NCBI RefSeq assembly: GCF_036924715.1
Contig: NZ_JAZHSB010000001.1
Span: forward strand, 6,935,001-6,999,000
Direction of reading: 5' to 3'
Source: Bradyrhizobium sp. AZCC 1721
GTDB lineage: Bacteria; Pseudomonadota; Alphaproteobacteria; Rhizobiales; Xanthobacteraceae
Length of the DNA: 64,000 nt
The notes below the pieces were generated by a model, which was not told the DNA's origin, ran no database searches, and saw only the letters and a list, made by a program, of their open reading frames with translations. The position numbers and the translations under genes were made by a program. Shown one piece after another: positions 17,615 to 26,102 of the stretch; position 1 is the stretch's first letter; every line of letters starts with the position of its first letter.

Positions 17615-18886
17615 TTACCCCGCCGCCAAGATCGTCCCCTCGACCTCGCCAAAACCGACGCGATAGCCGTCGCCCTGGCACCAGCCGCGCATCACGAGCG
17701 AGTCGCCATCCTCCAGGAACGAGCGCTTCACGCCCTCGGCCAGTTCGACCGGCTCGGTGCCGTTCCAGCTTATCTCCAACAGGCTGCCGCGCTGGTCCTT
17801 CTCCGGACCGGAGATGGTGCCGGAGCCTAAGAGATCGCCGACATTCATGGCGCAGCCGGATGAAGCATGGTGCACGAGCTGCTGCACCGACGACCAGTAC
17901 ATGTATTTGAAATTGGTGCGGCTGATGTTTTTCGGCGCGTTCATCGGCGCGGCGCGCAAGTCTACCTCTAGCGCCATGTCGTAATTGTTCGGCTGCGTCT
18001 GCTGCAGGTACGGCAGCGGCTTCGGATCCTGCGCAGGGCCATGAAGACGGAACGGCTCCAGTGCCTCGCGCGTCACCACCCACGGGCTGATCGAGGTCGC
18101 GAACACTTTTGCCTGGAACGGGCCGAGCGGGACGTATTCCCACTGCTGGATGTCGCGCGCGCTCCAGTCGTTGAGGATGACGAAACCGAAGATCATCTCT
18201 TCGGCCTGCTTCTCGGTGAGCATTTCGCCCATCACCGATGGCTGGCCGATCACCACGCCCATTTCCAACTCGAAATCGAGCCGCTTGCAGGGGCCGAAAC
18301 TCGGCATGTCGGCCGTCGGCGGCTTCAATTGGCCGCGCGGCCGGCGCACCGGCGTGCCGCTGACGACAACCGTCGATGCGCGGCCGTTATAGCCGATCGG
18401 CATGTGCAGCCAGTTCGGCTGCAGCGCATTGTCCTTGCCGCGGAACATCACGCCGACATTGGTGGCGTGCTCCTTGGACGAATAGAAATCGGTGTAGCCG
18501 GAGACCGCGAACGGCAGGTGCAGCTTCACGTCCGCCATCGGCACCAGCGCGCGCTTGCGGAGTTTCTCATTGTCACGAAGTTCGGGATGATCATCCCGCA
18601 GAAGCTCGCTGATCCGCGCCCGCGCGCTCGACCAGACCTTTGGCCCCATCGCCATGAACGCATTGAGCTGCGGCGCGGCGAATACCGCCGGCTCAACGAG
18701 ATCGAAGCGGCAGTCCTGCGCGAGCTGCCAGAGGTCGAGCACGTAATCGCCGATCGCTACACCGATGCGTGGGGCGAGCCCGTCCTTGGCGGAGAACACG
18801 CCGTAAGGGAGATTCTGGATCGGGAAATGGGAAGTGGGATCGACGGGGATGAAGGAGCGGAGTTTGGGATCGTTGGGGTGGGGCAT
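17615..18886 (-). CDS. fahA: Fumarylacetoacetase
   Basis: A 423-residue hydrolase for the last step of homogentisate breakdown: fumarylacetoacetate to fumarate and acetoacetate. It has the N-terminal SH3-like region and the FAH catalytic domain with DFYSSKEHATNVG, DFELEMGVVIG and FVILNDWSARDIQQWEY, which carry the metal ligands. The ATG at 18886 gives the family start MPHPNDPKLRSF; an upstream extension would read through a family C repeat and is rejected. It follows hmgA by 222 bp containing that repeat. Confidence 0.96.
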   Translation of the reverse strand: MPHPNDPKLRSFIPVDPTSHFPIQNLPYGVFSAKDGLAPRIGVAIGDYVLDLWQLAQDCRFDLVEPAVFAAPQLNAFMAMGPKVWSSARARISELLRDDHPELRDNEKLRKRALVPMADVKLHLPFAVSGYTDFYSSKEHATNVGVMFRGKDNALQPNWLHMPIGYNGRASTVVVSGTPVRRPRGQLKPPTADMPSFGPCKRLDFELEMGVVIGQPSVMGEMLTEKQAEEMIFGFVILNDWSARDIQQWEYVPLGPFQAKVFATSISPWVVTREALEPFRLHGPAQDPKPLPYLQQTQPNNYDMALEVDLRAAPMNAPKNISRTNFKYMYWSSVQQLVHHASSGCAMNVGDLLGSGTISGPEKDQRGSLLEISWNGTEPVELAEGVKRSFLEDGDSLVMRGWCQGDGYRVGFGEVEGTILAAG

Positions 18887-18920
18887 GGTTTTCCCGAATA
18901 TCACTAGGGCTGGTTCTTTC

Positions 18921-19103
18921 ACCCTCCCCTGGAGGGGTCCGAGACGAGCGAAGCTCGCTCGTGGGTCGACGCTCATGAAATGAGCGGCGGGGTGGGGTGA
19001 CGGTCTCTCCTCTCGAACAGTGCCCGTGTTGAGAGATCACCCCACCCCGTCTCGCATTTCGCTGCGCTCATGCGAGCCGACCCTCCCCCTCCAGGGGAGG
19101 GTA
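18921..19103. repeat. Palindromic repeat family C, copy 2
   Basis: ACCCTCCCCTGGAGGGGTCC arm and complementary CCAGGGGAGGGTA arm flank inner blocks shared with copies at 9883 and 48375. It separates hmgA from fahA within a same-strand gene run, so the two may not be simply cotranscribed. Confidence 0.85.
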
Positions 19104-19108
19104 AGCGA

Positions 19109-20455
19109 TCACGGCTTGTTCGGATCGAACCGCTTCTCGAGGCCCTTCCAGCAATCGGCGTAGTCGTCCTGCAAGGTCGCCGACGTCGCCGCGTGCTGGG
19201 TCACCCGCTGCGGAAAACGCGTTTCGAACATGAAGGCCATGGTGCCCGTCAGCTTTACCGGCTTTAGCTCGCCGTTGCTGGCATGGTCGAAGGCCTCGCG
19301 GTCGGGGCCGTGCGGCAGCATGCAGTTGTGCAAGCTGATGCCGCCCGGAACAAAACCCTGCGGCTTGGCGTCATACACGCCGTAGATCAGCCCCATAAAC
19401 TCACTCATGATGTTCATGTGATACCAGGGCGGGCGGAAGGTGTTTTCGGCGACCGCCCAGCGCTCCGGGAAAATCACGAAATCGATGTTCGCGGTGCCGG
19501 CCGTTTCCGACGGCGAGGTCAGCACCGTGAAGATCGAGGGATCGGGATGGTCGAAGCTGATGGCGCCGACCGGCGAGAAGGTGCGCAGGTCGTATTTGTA
19601 CGGCGCGTAATTGCCGTGCCAGGCCACCACGTCGATCGGCGAATGCGGCAGCGTCGTCTTGAACAGCGAGCCGCCCCATTTCACGTACAGTTCCGTCGGC
19701 GTGTCCTTGTCCTCATAGCTAGCGACCGGCGTGAGGAAGTCGCGCGAATTGGCGAGGCAGTTGGCGCCGATCGGCCCGCGTTCCGGCAGCGTGAAGGCGC
19801 CGCCGTAATTCTCGCAGAGATAGCCGCGCGCAGGTCCATTCGGAATCTCCACCCGGAATTTCACGCCGCGCGGAATCACCGCGATCTCGCCCGGCTCGAT
19901 ATCGATGCGGCCGAATTCGGTGACAAGGCGCAGGTTGCCCTGCTGCGCGACAAACATCATCTCGCCATCGGCATTGTAGAAATGCTGATCGACCATTGAC
20001 TTGGTGATGAGATAGACATGCGCGGCCATGCCTCCTTGCGTATTGGCGTCGCCCGCCGTTGTCATGGTCTGCACGCCCTGCAGGAAAGTCTTGTCTTCCT
20101 TCGGGATCGGCGCCGGACCCCAGCGCAGTTGCGAGATCGGCAAGTCATACTCGTGGCACGGCGCGGTGCGCCACAGCCCGGCATCAACTTTCGCAAAGCG
20201 GCCCGAATGCTTCACCGACGGGCGGATGCGATAGAGCCAGGAGCGCTCATTGCTGCCGCGTGGCGCGGTGAACGGCGAGCCGGAAAGCTGTTCAGCGTAG
20301 AGCCCGTAGGCGCAGCGCTGCGGCGAATTGCGGCCCATCGGCAGCGCGCCGGGCAAGGCCTCGGTTTCAAAACTGTTGCCGAAACCGGACATATAGCCCG
20401 GCGTCAGTTGTGCGCTGCTGCGAACGATCTGATCAGGCGAGGTGTTGATCTTCAT
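19109..20455 (-). CDS. hmgA: Homogentisate 1,2-dioxygenase
   Basis: A 448-residue cupin-fold iron dioxygenase that opens the homogentisate ring to 4-maleylacetoacetate. The N-terminal MSGFGNSFETEALPGALP segment, the first His region WHGNYAPYKYD and the iron-ligand segment PPWYHMNIMSEFMG match the family. AAGGAGGAGG lies just upstream of the ATG, a strong ribosome site. It begins four bases after the stop of the metallo-beta-lactamase-fold gene. No maleylacetoacetate isomerase gene is seen in the window, so that step must be encoded elsewhere or occur non-enzymatically. Confidence 0.97.
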   Translation of the reverse strand: MKINTSPDQIVRSSAQLTPGYMSGFGNSFETEALPGALPMGRNSPQRCAYGLYAEQLSGSPFTAPRGSNERSWLYRIRPSVKHSGRFAKVDAGLWRTAPCHEYDLPISQLRWGPAPIPKEDKTFLQGVQTMTTAGDANTQGGMAAHVYLITKSMVDQHFYNADGEMMFVAQQGNLRLVTEFGRIDIEPGEIAVIPRGVKFRVEIPNGPARGYLCENYGGAFTLPERGPIGANCLANSRDFLTPVASYEDKDTPTELYVKWGGSLFKTTLPHSPIDVVAWHGNYAPYKYDLRTFSPVGAISFDHPDPSIFTVLTSPSETAGTANIDFVIFPERWAVAENTFRPPWYHMNIMSEFMGLIYGVYDAKPQGFVPGGISLHNCMLPHGPDREAFDHASNGELKPVKLTGTMAFMFETRFPQRVTQHAATSATLQDDYADCWKGLEKRFDPNKP

Positions 20456-20458
20456 GGT

Positions 20459-21415
20459 CTATCCTCCTCCTTGCAGGGCGGCCCACATTTCCTGGTCGCG
20501 CTTGTCGGTCCAGATCACGGGATCGTCTATTCCCGAAGCCTCGTCGAACGCGCGCGAGACGTTGAACGGCAGGCAGTGCTCGTAAATGGCGAAGCTGGAA
20601 AATTTTGGATCCATCACCTCGCGCGTCGCGGCAAAGGTCTCTTTCAGCGTGCGGCCCTTGGCAACCGAGCTTTCCGCGGCGCCATAGAGCGTCGTGACGA
20701 AGTCGCGCGTCATCGCGATCGCGTCGCGCCCGGTCGACAGACCTTTCAGCGCGTCGCCGCGGCCCGGCGCGATCGCCTTCGGATTGAAGGCGCGGATTTC
20801 GTTCAGCGTCATCGGCCATTCGCGCAAATGCGCATCGCCGCAATAGCAGGCCGAGTGATATTCGATGAGGTCGCCGGAAAACATCACTTCGGCATCCGGC
20901 ACCCAGGCTACGATATCGCCCGACGTATGCCCGGCACCGAGTTGCATCAACCGCACCTCGCGTTTTCCTAAGTAAATCGACATCTCGCCTTCAAAGGTCA
21001 GCGTCGGCCAGGTCAGCCCGGGAATGCTCTGTGCATCCTGGAACAGGCGGGGAAAGCGGCCGTATTCGGAATCCCAATCCTGCTGGCCGCGCTCCGCGAT
21101 CAACCGATAGGTTTCGGCCGACGCCACGATGCCCTGCGCCTTGTAGGCGGAAGCGCCGAGCACGCGCACGGCGTGATAATGCGACAGCACGACATATTTG
21201 ATCGGCTTATCGGTGACGGTGCGGACGCGCTCGATCACCTTGTTCGCCATCGCCGGCGTCGCCTGCGCGTCGAACACAAGGCAGCCATCGTCGCCAACGA
21301 TGATCGCGGAGTTCGGATCGCCCTCGGCGGTGAAGGCGTAGAGATCAGTGCCGATTTCGGAGAAGGTGATCTTCTTCTCCGCGAGATCGGTGGTGGACGC
21401 GAAACCTTTAGCCAT
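20459..21415 (-). CDS. Metallo-beta-lactamase-fold protein with altered zinc motif
   Basis: A 318-residue MBL-fold protein. The hallmark HxHxDH is changed: it reads His79-Tyr-His81-Ala-Val83-Arg84, so the Asp and His that hold the second zinc are missing, while both Zn1 histidines and later ligand-like residues (GAGHTSGD, MFSGDLIEYH) remain. A mononuclear enzyme or a non-hydrolytic role is possible. The ATG at 21415 is used; further upstream the frame turns into low-complexity Ser/Asn. It sits between the DUF2783 gene and hmgA in a tight operon, so a role in aromatic-acid turnover is likely. The substrate is unknown. Confidence 0.85.
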   Translation of the reverse strand: MAKGFASTTDLAEKKITFSEIGTDLYAFTAEGDPNSAIIVGDDGCLVFDAQATPAMANKVIERVRTVTDKPIKYVVLSHYHAVRVLGASAYKAQGIVASAETYRLIAERGQQDWDSEYGRFPRLFQDAQSIPGLTWPTLTFEGEMSIYLGKREVRLMQLGAGHTSGDIVAWVPDAEVMFSGDLIEYHSACYCGDAHLREWPMTLNEIRAFNPKAIAPGRGDALKGLSTGRDAIAMTRDFVTTLYGAAESSVAKGRTLKETFAATREVMDPKFSSFAIYEHCLPFNVSRAFDEASGIDDPVIWTDKRDQEMWAALQGGG

Positions 21416-21452
21416 CAATTCGATTCCTGACTTCGTTTTAAGACGCGAGTTA

Positions 21453-21683
21453 TTATTGCTGTTGCTGCTGCTGTTGCTGGTGGCCAGCATCGAGCATCCG
21501 CCGAGCGGCGAGCGCAATCGCCTCCTTCAGCACATCGAGATCGCCGATGTGATTGGCGAGGATGAGAACCAGTGCCGCATCGAGATCGGCGCTTTGCTCG
21601 TCGTTCAGTCCACGATGCGCCTCGACGATGGCGCGGAACGCGTCATCAGGCTTGGCAAAGTTCGAACTGGTCGATAGCGCCAT
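21453..21683 (-). CDS. DUF2783 protein with C-terminal polyglutamine
   Basis: A 76-residue protein of the DUF2783 family (ADLDAALVLILANHIGDLD is the conserved block). It ends in eight consecutive glutamines encoded by mixed CAG/CAA codons at 21456-21479. It lies nine bases after the flavin hydroxylase stop and before the MBL gene, a pairing that recalls small coupling proteins of two-component aromatic hydroxylases such as MhaB with MhaA. Function inferred from context only. Confidence 0.8.
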   Translation of the reverse strand: MALSTSSNFAKPDDAFRAIVEAHRGLNDEQSADLDAALVLILANHIGDLDVLKEAIALAARRMLDAGHQQQQQQQQ

Positions 21684-21692
21684 GACGAAACC

Positions 21693-23306
21693 TCAGTTGT
21701 AGCCGGCGGCACGCGCGAGCGCGGCATCGAGTGCCCCCCGGGTCGGATGCCGAAAGCGCGCCGCGACGTAGCCATCGGGACGCAGCAGATAGGCCGTGCC
21801 TGGCTCGGCGTCGTAACGCGTGGCAGCAAGACCTGCAGAATCGGCCAGACCGCCTTTGCCGCCAATCCGGATTGTGGCTATTTCCTCAGGCGGCTCCGGC
21901 ATAGCTCCATTGCTAAACTCCAGCAGCGTGAACCCCGTTCCCGCCCCGATGAAAGCATCGGTGAGATACATCGGTTCGCCGCTCCGGCCTGCAACCGGCG
22001 CGTCCGGCATCGAGGCGCCGGGACGCGGGCCGCCGCGCCAGGAATCGCTATCGGCGGTCGAAAGCGGCGTTTCGTAGATCGAGGGCGTCGAGAGACGGCC
22101 CGCATTGACCATCCGCTTGCCGAACTCGGTTTCCCGGGCGAGCGATAGCACCGCCTTGCGCAGCCGCGCCTCCTGGTGGGAGTTGGGCGCCATGAAATCG
22201 GTCGAGCGGGTGGATTCGCGGATGTTCTCGTCGGCCGCGGCGCTGCGCTCGATGTGGTAGCTCTCGAGCAGCGCCTCGGGCGAGATACCCCGCAGCACGC
22301 GATCGAGTTTCCACGCCAGATTCTCGGCGTCCTCGAGCCCGGAATTGGCGCCACGCGCGCCGAACGGCGAGACCTGATGGGCGGCATCGCCGGCAAAGAT
22401 TACCCGGCCATGGATGAACTTGTTCATCCGCCGGCACTGGAATTTGTACAGCGATATCCATTCGAAATCGAACTTGTCGTGACCGAGCATCCGGGCGATG
22501 CGTGGCCGCACGTTCTCCGGCAGCTTTTCAATGGCCGGATCGGCGAAGCGATTAAGCTGCAGGTCGATCCGCCAAATGTCATCCGGCTGCTTATGCAATA
22601 GCGCGGAGCGCCCGGCGTGGAACGGCGGATCGAACCAGAACCAGCGCTCGGTTGGAAACGCCGCGGTCATCTTGACGTCGGCGATCAGGAACTGGTCTTC
22701 GAACACCTGGCCCGCAAACTCCGCTCCCACCATTTGCCGCAGCGAGGATCGGGCGCCATCGCAGGCGATCACGTATTGCGCCGCCAGCCGATAGGGGCCG
22801 TCCGGCGTCTGGATCGACAGCACCACATGGTCGTTGTGCGGCTCGAGCCCGGTCACCTTGTTGCGCCAGCGCAGGTCGATCTCGGGGAGTTCCTCGACAC
22901 GATCGACCAGATAGGCTTCCGCGTAGAATTGCTGCAGGTTGATGAAGGCCGGCCGCTTGTGCCCCTCCTCGGGCAGCAAATTGAATTGATAGAGCTGGGA
23001 GTCGCCGTGAAAGATCTTGCCGACGCTCCACACCACGCCCTTGTCGACCATGCGCTGGCCGATGCCGAGCCGGTCCCAGAATTCGAGCGAGCGTTTCGAG
23101 AAGCAGATCGCCCGCGAGCCCTCGCCGATCCGGTCAGCGTCGTCGAGCAGCACGACCGCTTGCCCGCGCTGCGCCATACCGATCGCAAGCGACAGCCCCA
23201 CTGGACCAGCGCCCACAATGACGATCGGGTGCTCGGCCACGTTCGCACCCGCCCGATCCTGGTCGGAGTGGCGACGATAGCCGAATTGGGTCTTAGTCAG
23301 CGCCAT
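21693..23306 (-). CDS. FAD-dependent aromatic hydroxylase (MhpA/MhaA-like)
   Basis: A 537-residue class A flavin monooxygenase (PF01494 type). The FAD dinucleotide motif is GAGPVGLSLA, followed by the DG motif (ACDGARSS) and the GD motif in AGDAAHQVSPFGARGANSGLEDA (two parts). A C-terminal thioredoxin-like tail is present, as in MhpA-type phenol hydroxylases. These enzymes use NAD(P)H and O2 to hydroxylate phenolic acids. Leading an operon with hmgA and fahA, it probably makes homogentisate, for example from 3-hydroxyphenylacetate. The ATG at 23306 is used; upstream codons lie in a family G repeat. Confidence 0.9.
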   Translation of the reverse strand: MALTKTQFGYRRHSDQDRAGANVAEHPIVIVGAGPVGLSLAIGMAQRGQAVVLLDDADRIGEGSRAICFSKRSLEFWDRLGIGQRMVDKGVVWSVGKIFHGDSQLYQFNLLPEEGHKRPAFINLQQFYAEAYLVDRVEELPEIDLRWRNKVTGLEPHNDHVVLSIQTPDGPYRLAAQYVIACDGARSSLRQMVGAEFAGQVFEDQFLIADVKMTAAFPTERWFWFDPPFHAGRSALLHKQPDDIWRIDLQLNRFADPAIEKLPENVRPRIARMLGHDKFDFEWISLYKFQCRRMNKFIHGRVIFAGDAAHQVSPFGARGANSGLEDAENLAWKLDRVLRGISPEALLESYHIERSAAADENIRESTRSTDFMAPNSHQEARLRKAVLSLARETEFGKRMVNAGRLSTPSIYETPLSTADSDSWRGGPRPGASMPDAPVAGRSGEPMYLTDAFIGAGTGFTLLEFSNGAMPEPPEEIATIRIGGKGGLADSAGLAATRYDAEPGTAYLLRPDGYVAARFRHPTRGALDAALARAAGYN

Positions 23307-23322
23307 GCGGGTCAACCCGTGA

Positions 23323-23390
23323 CTAGAGATCTTGTTTTGACGCGTTTTCTCGACGCGAACCGGTATCCACTTCGCTCGAAAACGCTGGCT
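23323..23390. repeat. Dispersed repeat family G, copy 2
   Basis: TTTTGACGCGTTTTCTCGAC followed by GCGAACCGG and CCACTTCGCTCGAAAACGCT, nearly the same as 1348-1408. It occupies the leader of the hydroxylase operon. Confidence 0.75.
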
Positions 23391-23412
23391 AGCGGCCTGC
23401 AACCCTGCTAAT

Positions 23413-23430
23413 TAGTCTCACATGCAACTA
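23413..23430. promoter_or_regulatory. Candidate MarR operator
   Basis: Imperfect palindrome TAGTctcacatgcaACTA, also readable as AGT-nn-CA-nn-TG-nn-ACT. It lies in the divergent region between the hydroxylase operon and the MarR gene, about 50 bp from the MarR start, where MarR proteins normally bind. Confidence 0.4.
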
Positions 23431-23478
23431 TCTTAAACCCCCGGCCGGGTCCGGCGTCAACTCAAATCGAGGCGATTC

Positions 23479-24018
23479 TTGCCAAAAGCGATGTCAGGCG
23501 AAATGGCGGCTGGTCCGCGGGAAGAGAGCGCGCAGAAAAGGGCCGCACGACTGGACCTCTTCAAGTTCGTGCCGTTCCGGCTTAACCGACTGGCGGCCGA
23601 AGTTAGCTCCGCACTCTCGGCCGAGTATGCGGCGCGCTATGGGCTCGATATTCCGGAATGGCGCGTGCTGGCGACGCTCGGCTTCCGCCACGATGCCTGC
23701 AGCGCGCAATACATCGCCCACTGCACCCGCACCCACAAATCCACCATCAGCCGCGCAGTCACGTCGCTGATGAAGCGAGAGATCATCGAGCGCGTCGAGA
23801 ACGAGGACGACCGCCGCGAATTCCGCCTGCGTCTGACGCACAAGGGCGAAGCGCTCTATGAGGAGTTGATCCCACGGCTGCTGCGCAGGGAACAGGAGAT
23901 TCTCTCCTGCCTATCCACGCAGGAGCGCAAGGATTTCGCAAGGCTGCTCGGAAAGGTCGAGGCGAGCCTCGACCTGGTGCAGACCAGCGAAGAGGCGGAC
24001 GCGAAAGAGGCTTACTGA
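23479..24018 (+). CDS. MarR family transcriptional regulator
   Basis: A regulator of up to 179 residues with a MarR winged helix: FKFVPFRLNRLAAEVS dimerisation helix, IPEWRVLATLG, recognition helix TRTHKSTISRAVTSLMKR (about 88-105) and the wing NEDDRREFRLRLT. MarR proteins usually repress a divergent operon and release on binding a phenolic ligand, which fits control of the hydroxylase/hmgA/fahA operon. The TTG at 23479 has GAGGCG five bases upstream; ATG at 23491 is the alternative start. Confidence 0.93.
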   Translation: MPKAMSGEMAAGPREESAQKRAARLDLFKFVPFRLNRLAAEVSSALSAEYAARYGLDIPEWRVLATLGFRHDACSAQYIAHCTRTHKSTISRAVTSLMKREIIERVENEDDRREFRLRLTHKGEALYEELIPRLLRREQEILSCLSTQERKDFARLLGKVEASLDLVQTSEEADAKEAY

Positions 24019-24042
24019 CCCGCTTGAGCGCTGTGCCGAGGC

Positions 24043-24387
24043 TCACTTCACGGCCGTCACCACGATCTCCACGATATGCGGCGGCTCGAGATCGACGCCG
24101 ATGCAGGCGCGCATTGGCGGATTTTTCGTATCGACCCATTCATCCCAGGCACGGTTCATCTCGCCTTTGCGTTTGATATCGGTGATGTAGACGATAGCCG
24201 AGAGAATCTTGCTCTTGTCCGTGCCGCACAGCGCGAGGCTTTCGTCGATCCGGGCGAGCGCCTTTACGCTCTGCTCGTACATCGACGGGGTGACCGGGTC
24301 GGGCGCGACAGCCACCGTGAATACCAGATCGTCGTGAGCGACGGCACGGCTGCGGGTTGGTGTAAGCCCGGCAAAGCGTTGAATCAT
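24043..24387 (-). CDS. RidA family protein
   Basis: A 114-residue RidA/YjgF-like protein. The closing motif PPMRACIGVDL carries the substrate-binding Arg of enamine/imine deaminases, followed by EIVVTAVK. RidA proteins hydrolyse reactive 2-aminoacrylate-type imines. It is the last gene of a set with a dehydrogenase (14 bp upstream) and a lactonase-like hydrolase, so a job in clearing intermediates of that pathway is possible. Confidence 0.9.
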   Translation of the reverse strand: MIQRFAGLTPTRSRAVAHDDLVFTVAVAPDPVTPSMYEQSVKALARIDESLALCGTDKSKILSAIVYITDIKRKGEMNRAWDEWVDTKNPPMRACIGVDLEPPHIVEIVVTAVK

Positions 24388-24401
24388 GATCGTCTCTCCG
24401 A

Positions 24402-25286
24402 TTAGCGGCCGCCAATATGTTTCGCGATGACAGTGAAATAATTGTCCCCTGAGCCGGCATCGATCGCTTCCTGCAGAATCGTGCCGACCAGCTCCGCACC
24501 ACGGATTTTCAATCCCGCATCAGCCGCGAGCTCCAGCGCATAGGAAAGATCCTTCAGCGCATATTCGGTCGAGAACGCGCGCTCCGGAAAATTGCCCGGC
24601 ACGATCGCTTTCATGCCGTGATTGCGCAGCGCAAAACTGTCGGCCGAGCCCTTGGAAAGCGTATCGAGCAGCAGCTTTGGGTCGACACCATTATGCTTCG
24701 CGACAGCGACCGCTTCGGCCAGCGCGTTGACGGTTTCGAACAGCACCATGTTGTTGAGAATCTTCGTCACCTGCCCCGCACCAACGTCGCCGCAACGGGT
24801 GACGTCAGTGGCAAAGCAGCGGATCAGTGGCTCGATATCGGCATAAAGCGCGGGCACCGCGCCAACCATCACGCTCAGCGTGCCGTCCTGGGCCGCCTGG
24901 CGCGTGCGCGCGATCGGCGCGTCGGCCCAAGATGCACCCTTGGCCTGCAGCAGCTTGGCAAACTCCCGCGTTTGGCCGACTGACGACGTACCGAGATCGA
25001 CGACGACCTTGCCGCTGCGGATGTTCGCCAGGATGCCGTCGCCCTCGAACACCGCGCGCACATGCTTGGCGCTGGGCAGGCAGAGGAACAGCAAGTCGCT
25101 TTGCCGGACGACGTGGGCGACGGAGCCTGCGGCCTCCGCGCCCTCGGCCTGCAGCCGCGCCAGCGGCTCGGCCGCAAGATCGAACGCGATCACGCGCTTA
25201 CCGCTCTTCTTCACCAGATTGCGGCAGATCGGCTCGCCCATCACGCCGAGGCCGATGAAGCCGATCGTGTTGTACGCTGGCATCAT
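24402..25286 (-). CDS. NAD(P)-dependent 3-hydroxyisobutyrate dehydrogenase family enzyme
   Basis: A 294-residue beta-hydroxyacid dehydrogenase. The Rossmann motif is GFIGLGVMGEPICRNL at about 9-24; the catalytic Lys lies in GAGQVTKILNNM. The substrate motif normally written DAPVSGGxxxA reads DAPIARTRQAA here, marking a subgroup distinct from classical 3-hydroxyisobutyrate and tartronate-semialdehyde reductases. It reduces or oxidises a small hydroxyacid/semialdehyde, identity unknown. It starts 9 bp after the stop of the lactonase-like gene and precedes RidA. Confidence 0.9.
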   Translation of the reverse strand: MMPAYNTIGFIGLGVMGEPICRNLVKKSGKRVIAFDLAAEPLARLQAEGAEAAGSVAHVVRQSDLLFLCLPSAKHVRAVFEGDGILANIRSGKVVVDLGTSSVGQTREFAKLLQAKGASWADAPIARTRQAAQDGTLSVMVGAVPALYADIEPLIRCFATDVTRCGDVGAGQVTKILNNMVLFETVNALAEAVAVAKHNGVDPKLLLDTLSKGSADSFALRNHGMKAIVPGNFPERAFSTEYALKDLSYALELAADAGLKIRGAELVGTILQEAIDAGSGDNYFTVIAKHIGGR

Positions 25287-25295
25287 GACCGTCCG

Positions 25296-26102
25296 CTATT
25301 TCGCGAAAGAACGCGACGGCGCCAGGTGCAGCGCGAACGCATCGACCTTGTCGCTGGCGCGCGGGTAGATCTCGCTCACGATCGGATCGTGGCCGGGAAT
25401 GAAACGATCGGGATGGCCGGCCAGGCGCTCGACGATTTCCCAGCCCTGCGCCATGTCGCCGACATTGTAGACGATCGGAAACGGGCTGCGCTTGTGCAAA
25501 TTGGCGTAGTAGTGCGAAGCGTCCGACGCCAGCACCACCGGCCCCCGCGCAGTTTCGACGCGCACGACCTGCAGGCCATCGGAATGGCCGCCGACGCGAT
25601 GCACCGTCACGCCGGGGACGATCTCGCCGTCGCCGGAATGGAAGGTGACGCGCTCGCCATAGACGTGGCGCACCATGGTGGTGACGTGCTCGACCGAAAA
25701 CGGATGCCGCAACATGCCGTTGCACATGCAGCGCCCGGTTGCGTAGCTCATCTCGCGGTCCTGCAGATGAAACCGCGCGTTCGGGAAGCGATCGAGATTG
25801 CCGGCGTGATCGTAATGCAGATGGGTGACGATCACGTCGCGAATCGTATCGGCGGCAACGCCGAAATCCGCCAGTGCGTCGACCGGATTGAGCGTGAGTT
25901 TGCGCGAACGCGCCTTCGCCTCCTCGGCGTTGAAGCCGGTGTCGACCAGGATGTCGCGGCCGCCCCCTCGGATCAGCCAGACGAAGTAATCCAGATCCTG
26001 CGCCGTGGTTTCGTGCGGATCGGGGATCAGAAAATTCAAATGAGGAGTGCGGGGCGACATCGTCGCATAGCGCAGGGCGTAGATCTCGTAGGCGTTTCCC
26101 AT
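25296..26102 (-). CDS. N-acyl homoserine lactonase family MBL hydrolase
   Basis: A 268-residue metallo-beta-lactamase-fold hydrolase with an intact HLHYDHAGN motif (two-zinc type), GGHSDGLQ for the third histidine, ASDASHYYAN for the bridging Asp, and PGHDP near the C-terminus. The layout is that of AiiA/AttM lactonases, but many relatives open other lactones. The ATG at 26102 is used. It heads a three-gene run with a hydroxyacid dehydrogenase and RidA, which points to catabolism of a lactone or acyl compound rather than only quorum quenching. A perfect CRP-type site lies 137 bp upstream. Confidence 0.85.
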   Translation of the reverse strand: MGNAYEIYALRYATMSPRTPHLNFLIPDPHETTAQDLDYFVWLIRGGGRDILVDTGFNAEEAKARSRKLTLNPVDALADFGVAADTIRDVIVTHLHYDHAGNLDRFPNARFHLQDREMSYATGRCMCNGMLRHPFSVEHVTTMVRHVYGERVTFHSGDGEIVPGVTVHRVGGHSDGLQVVRVETARGPVVLASDASHYYANLHKRSPFPIVYNVGDMAQGWEIVERLAGHPDRFIPGHDPIVSEIYPRASDKVDAFALHLAPSRSFAK

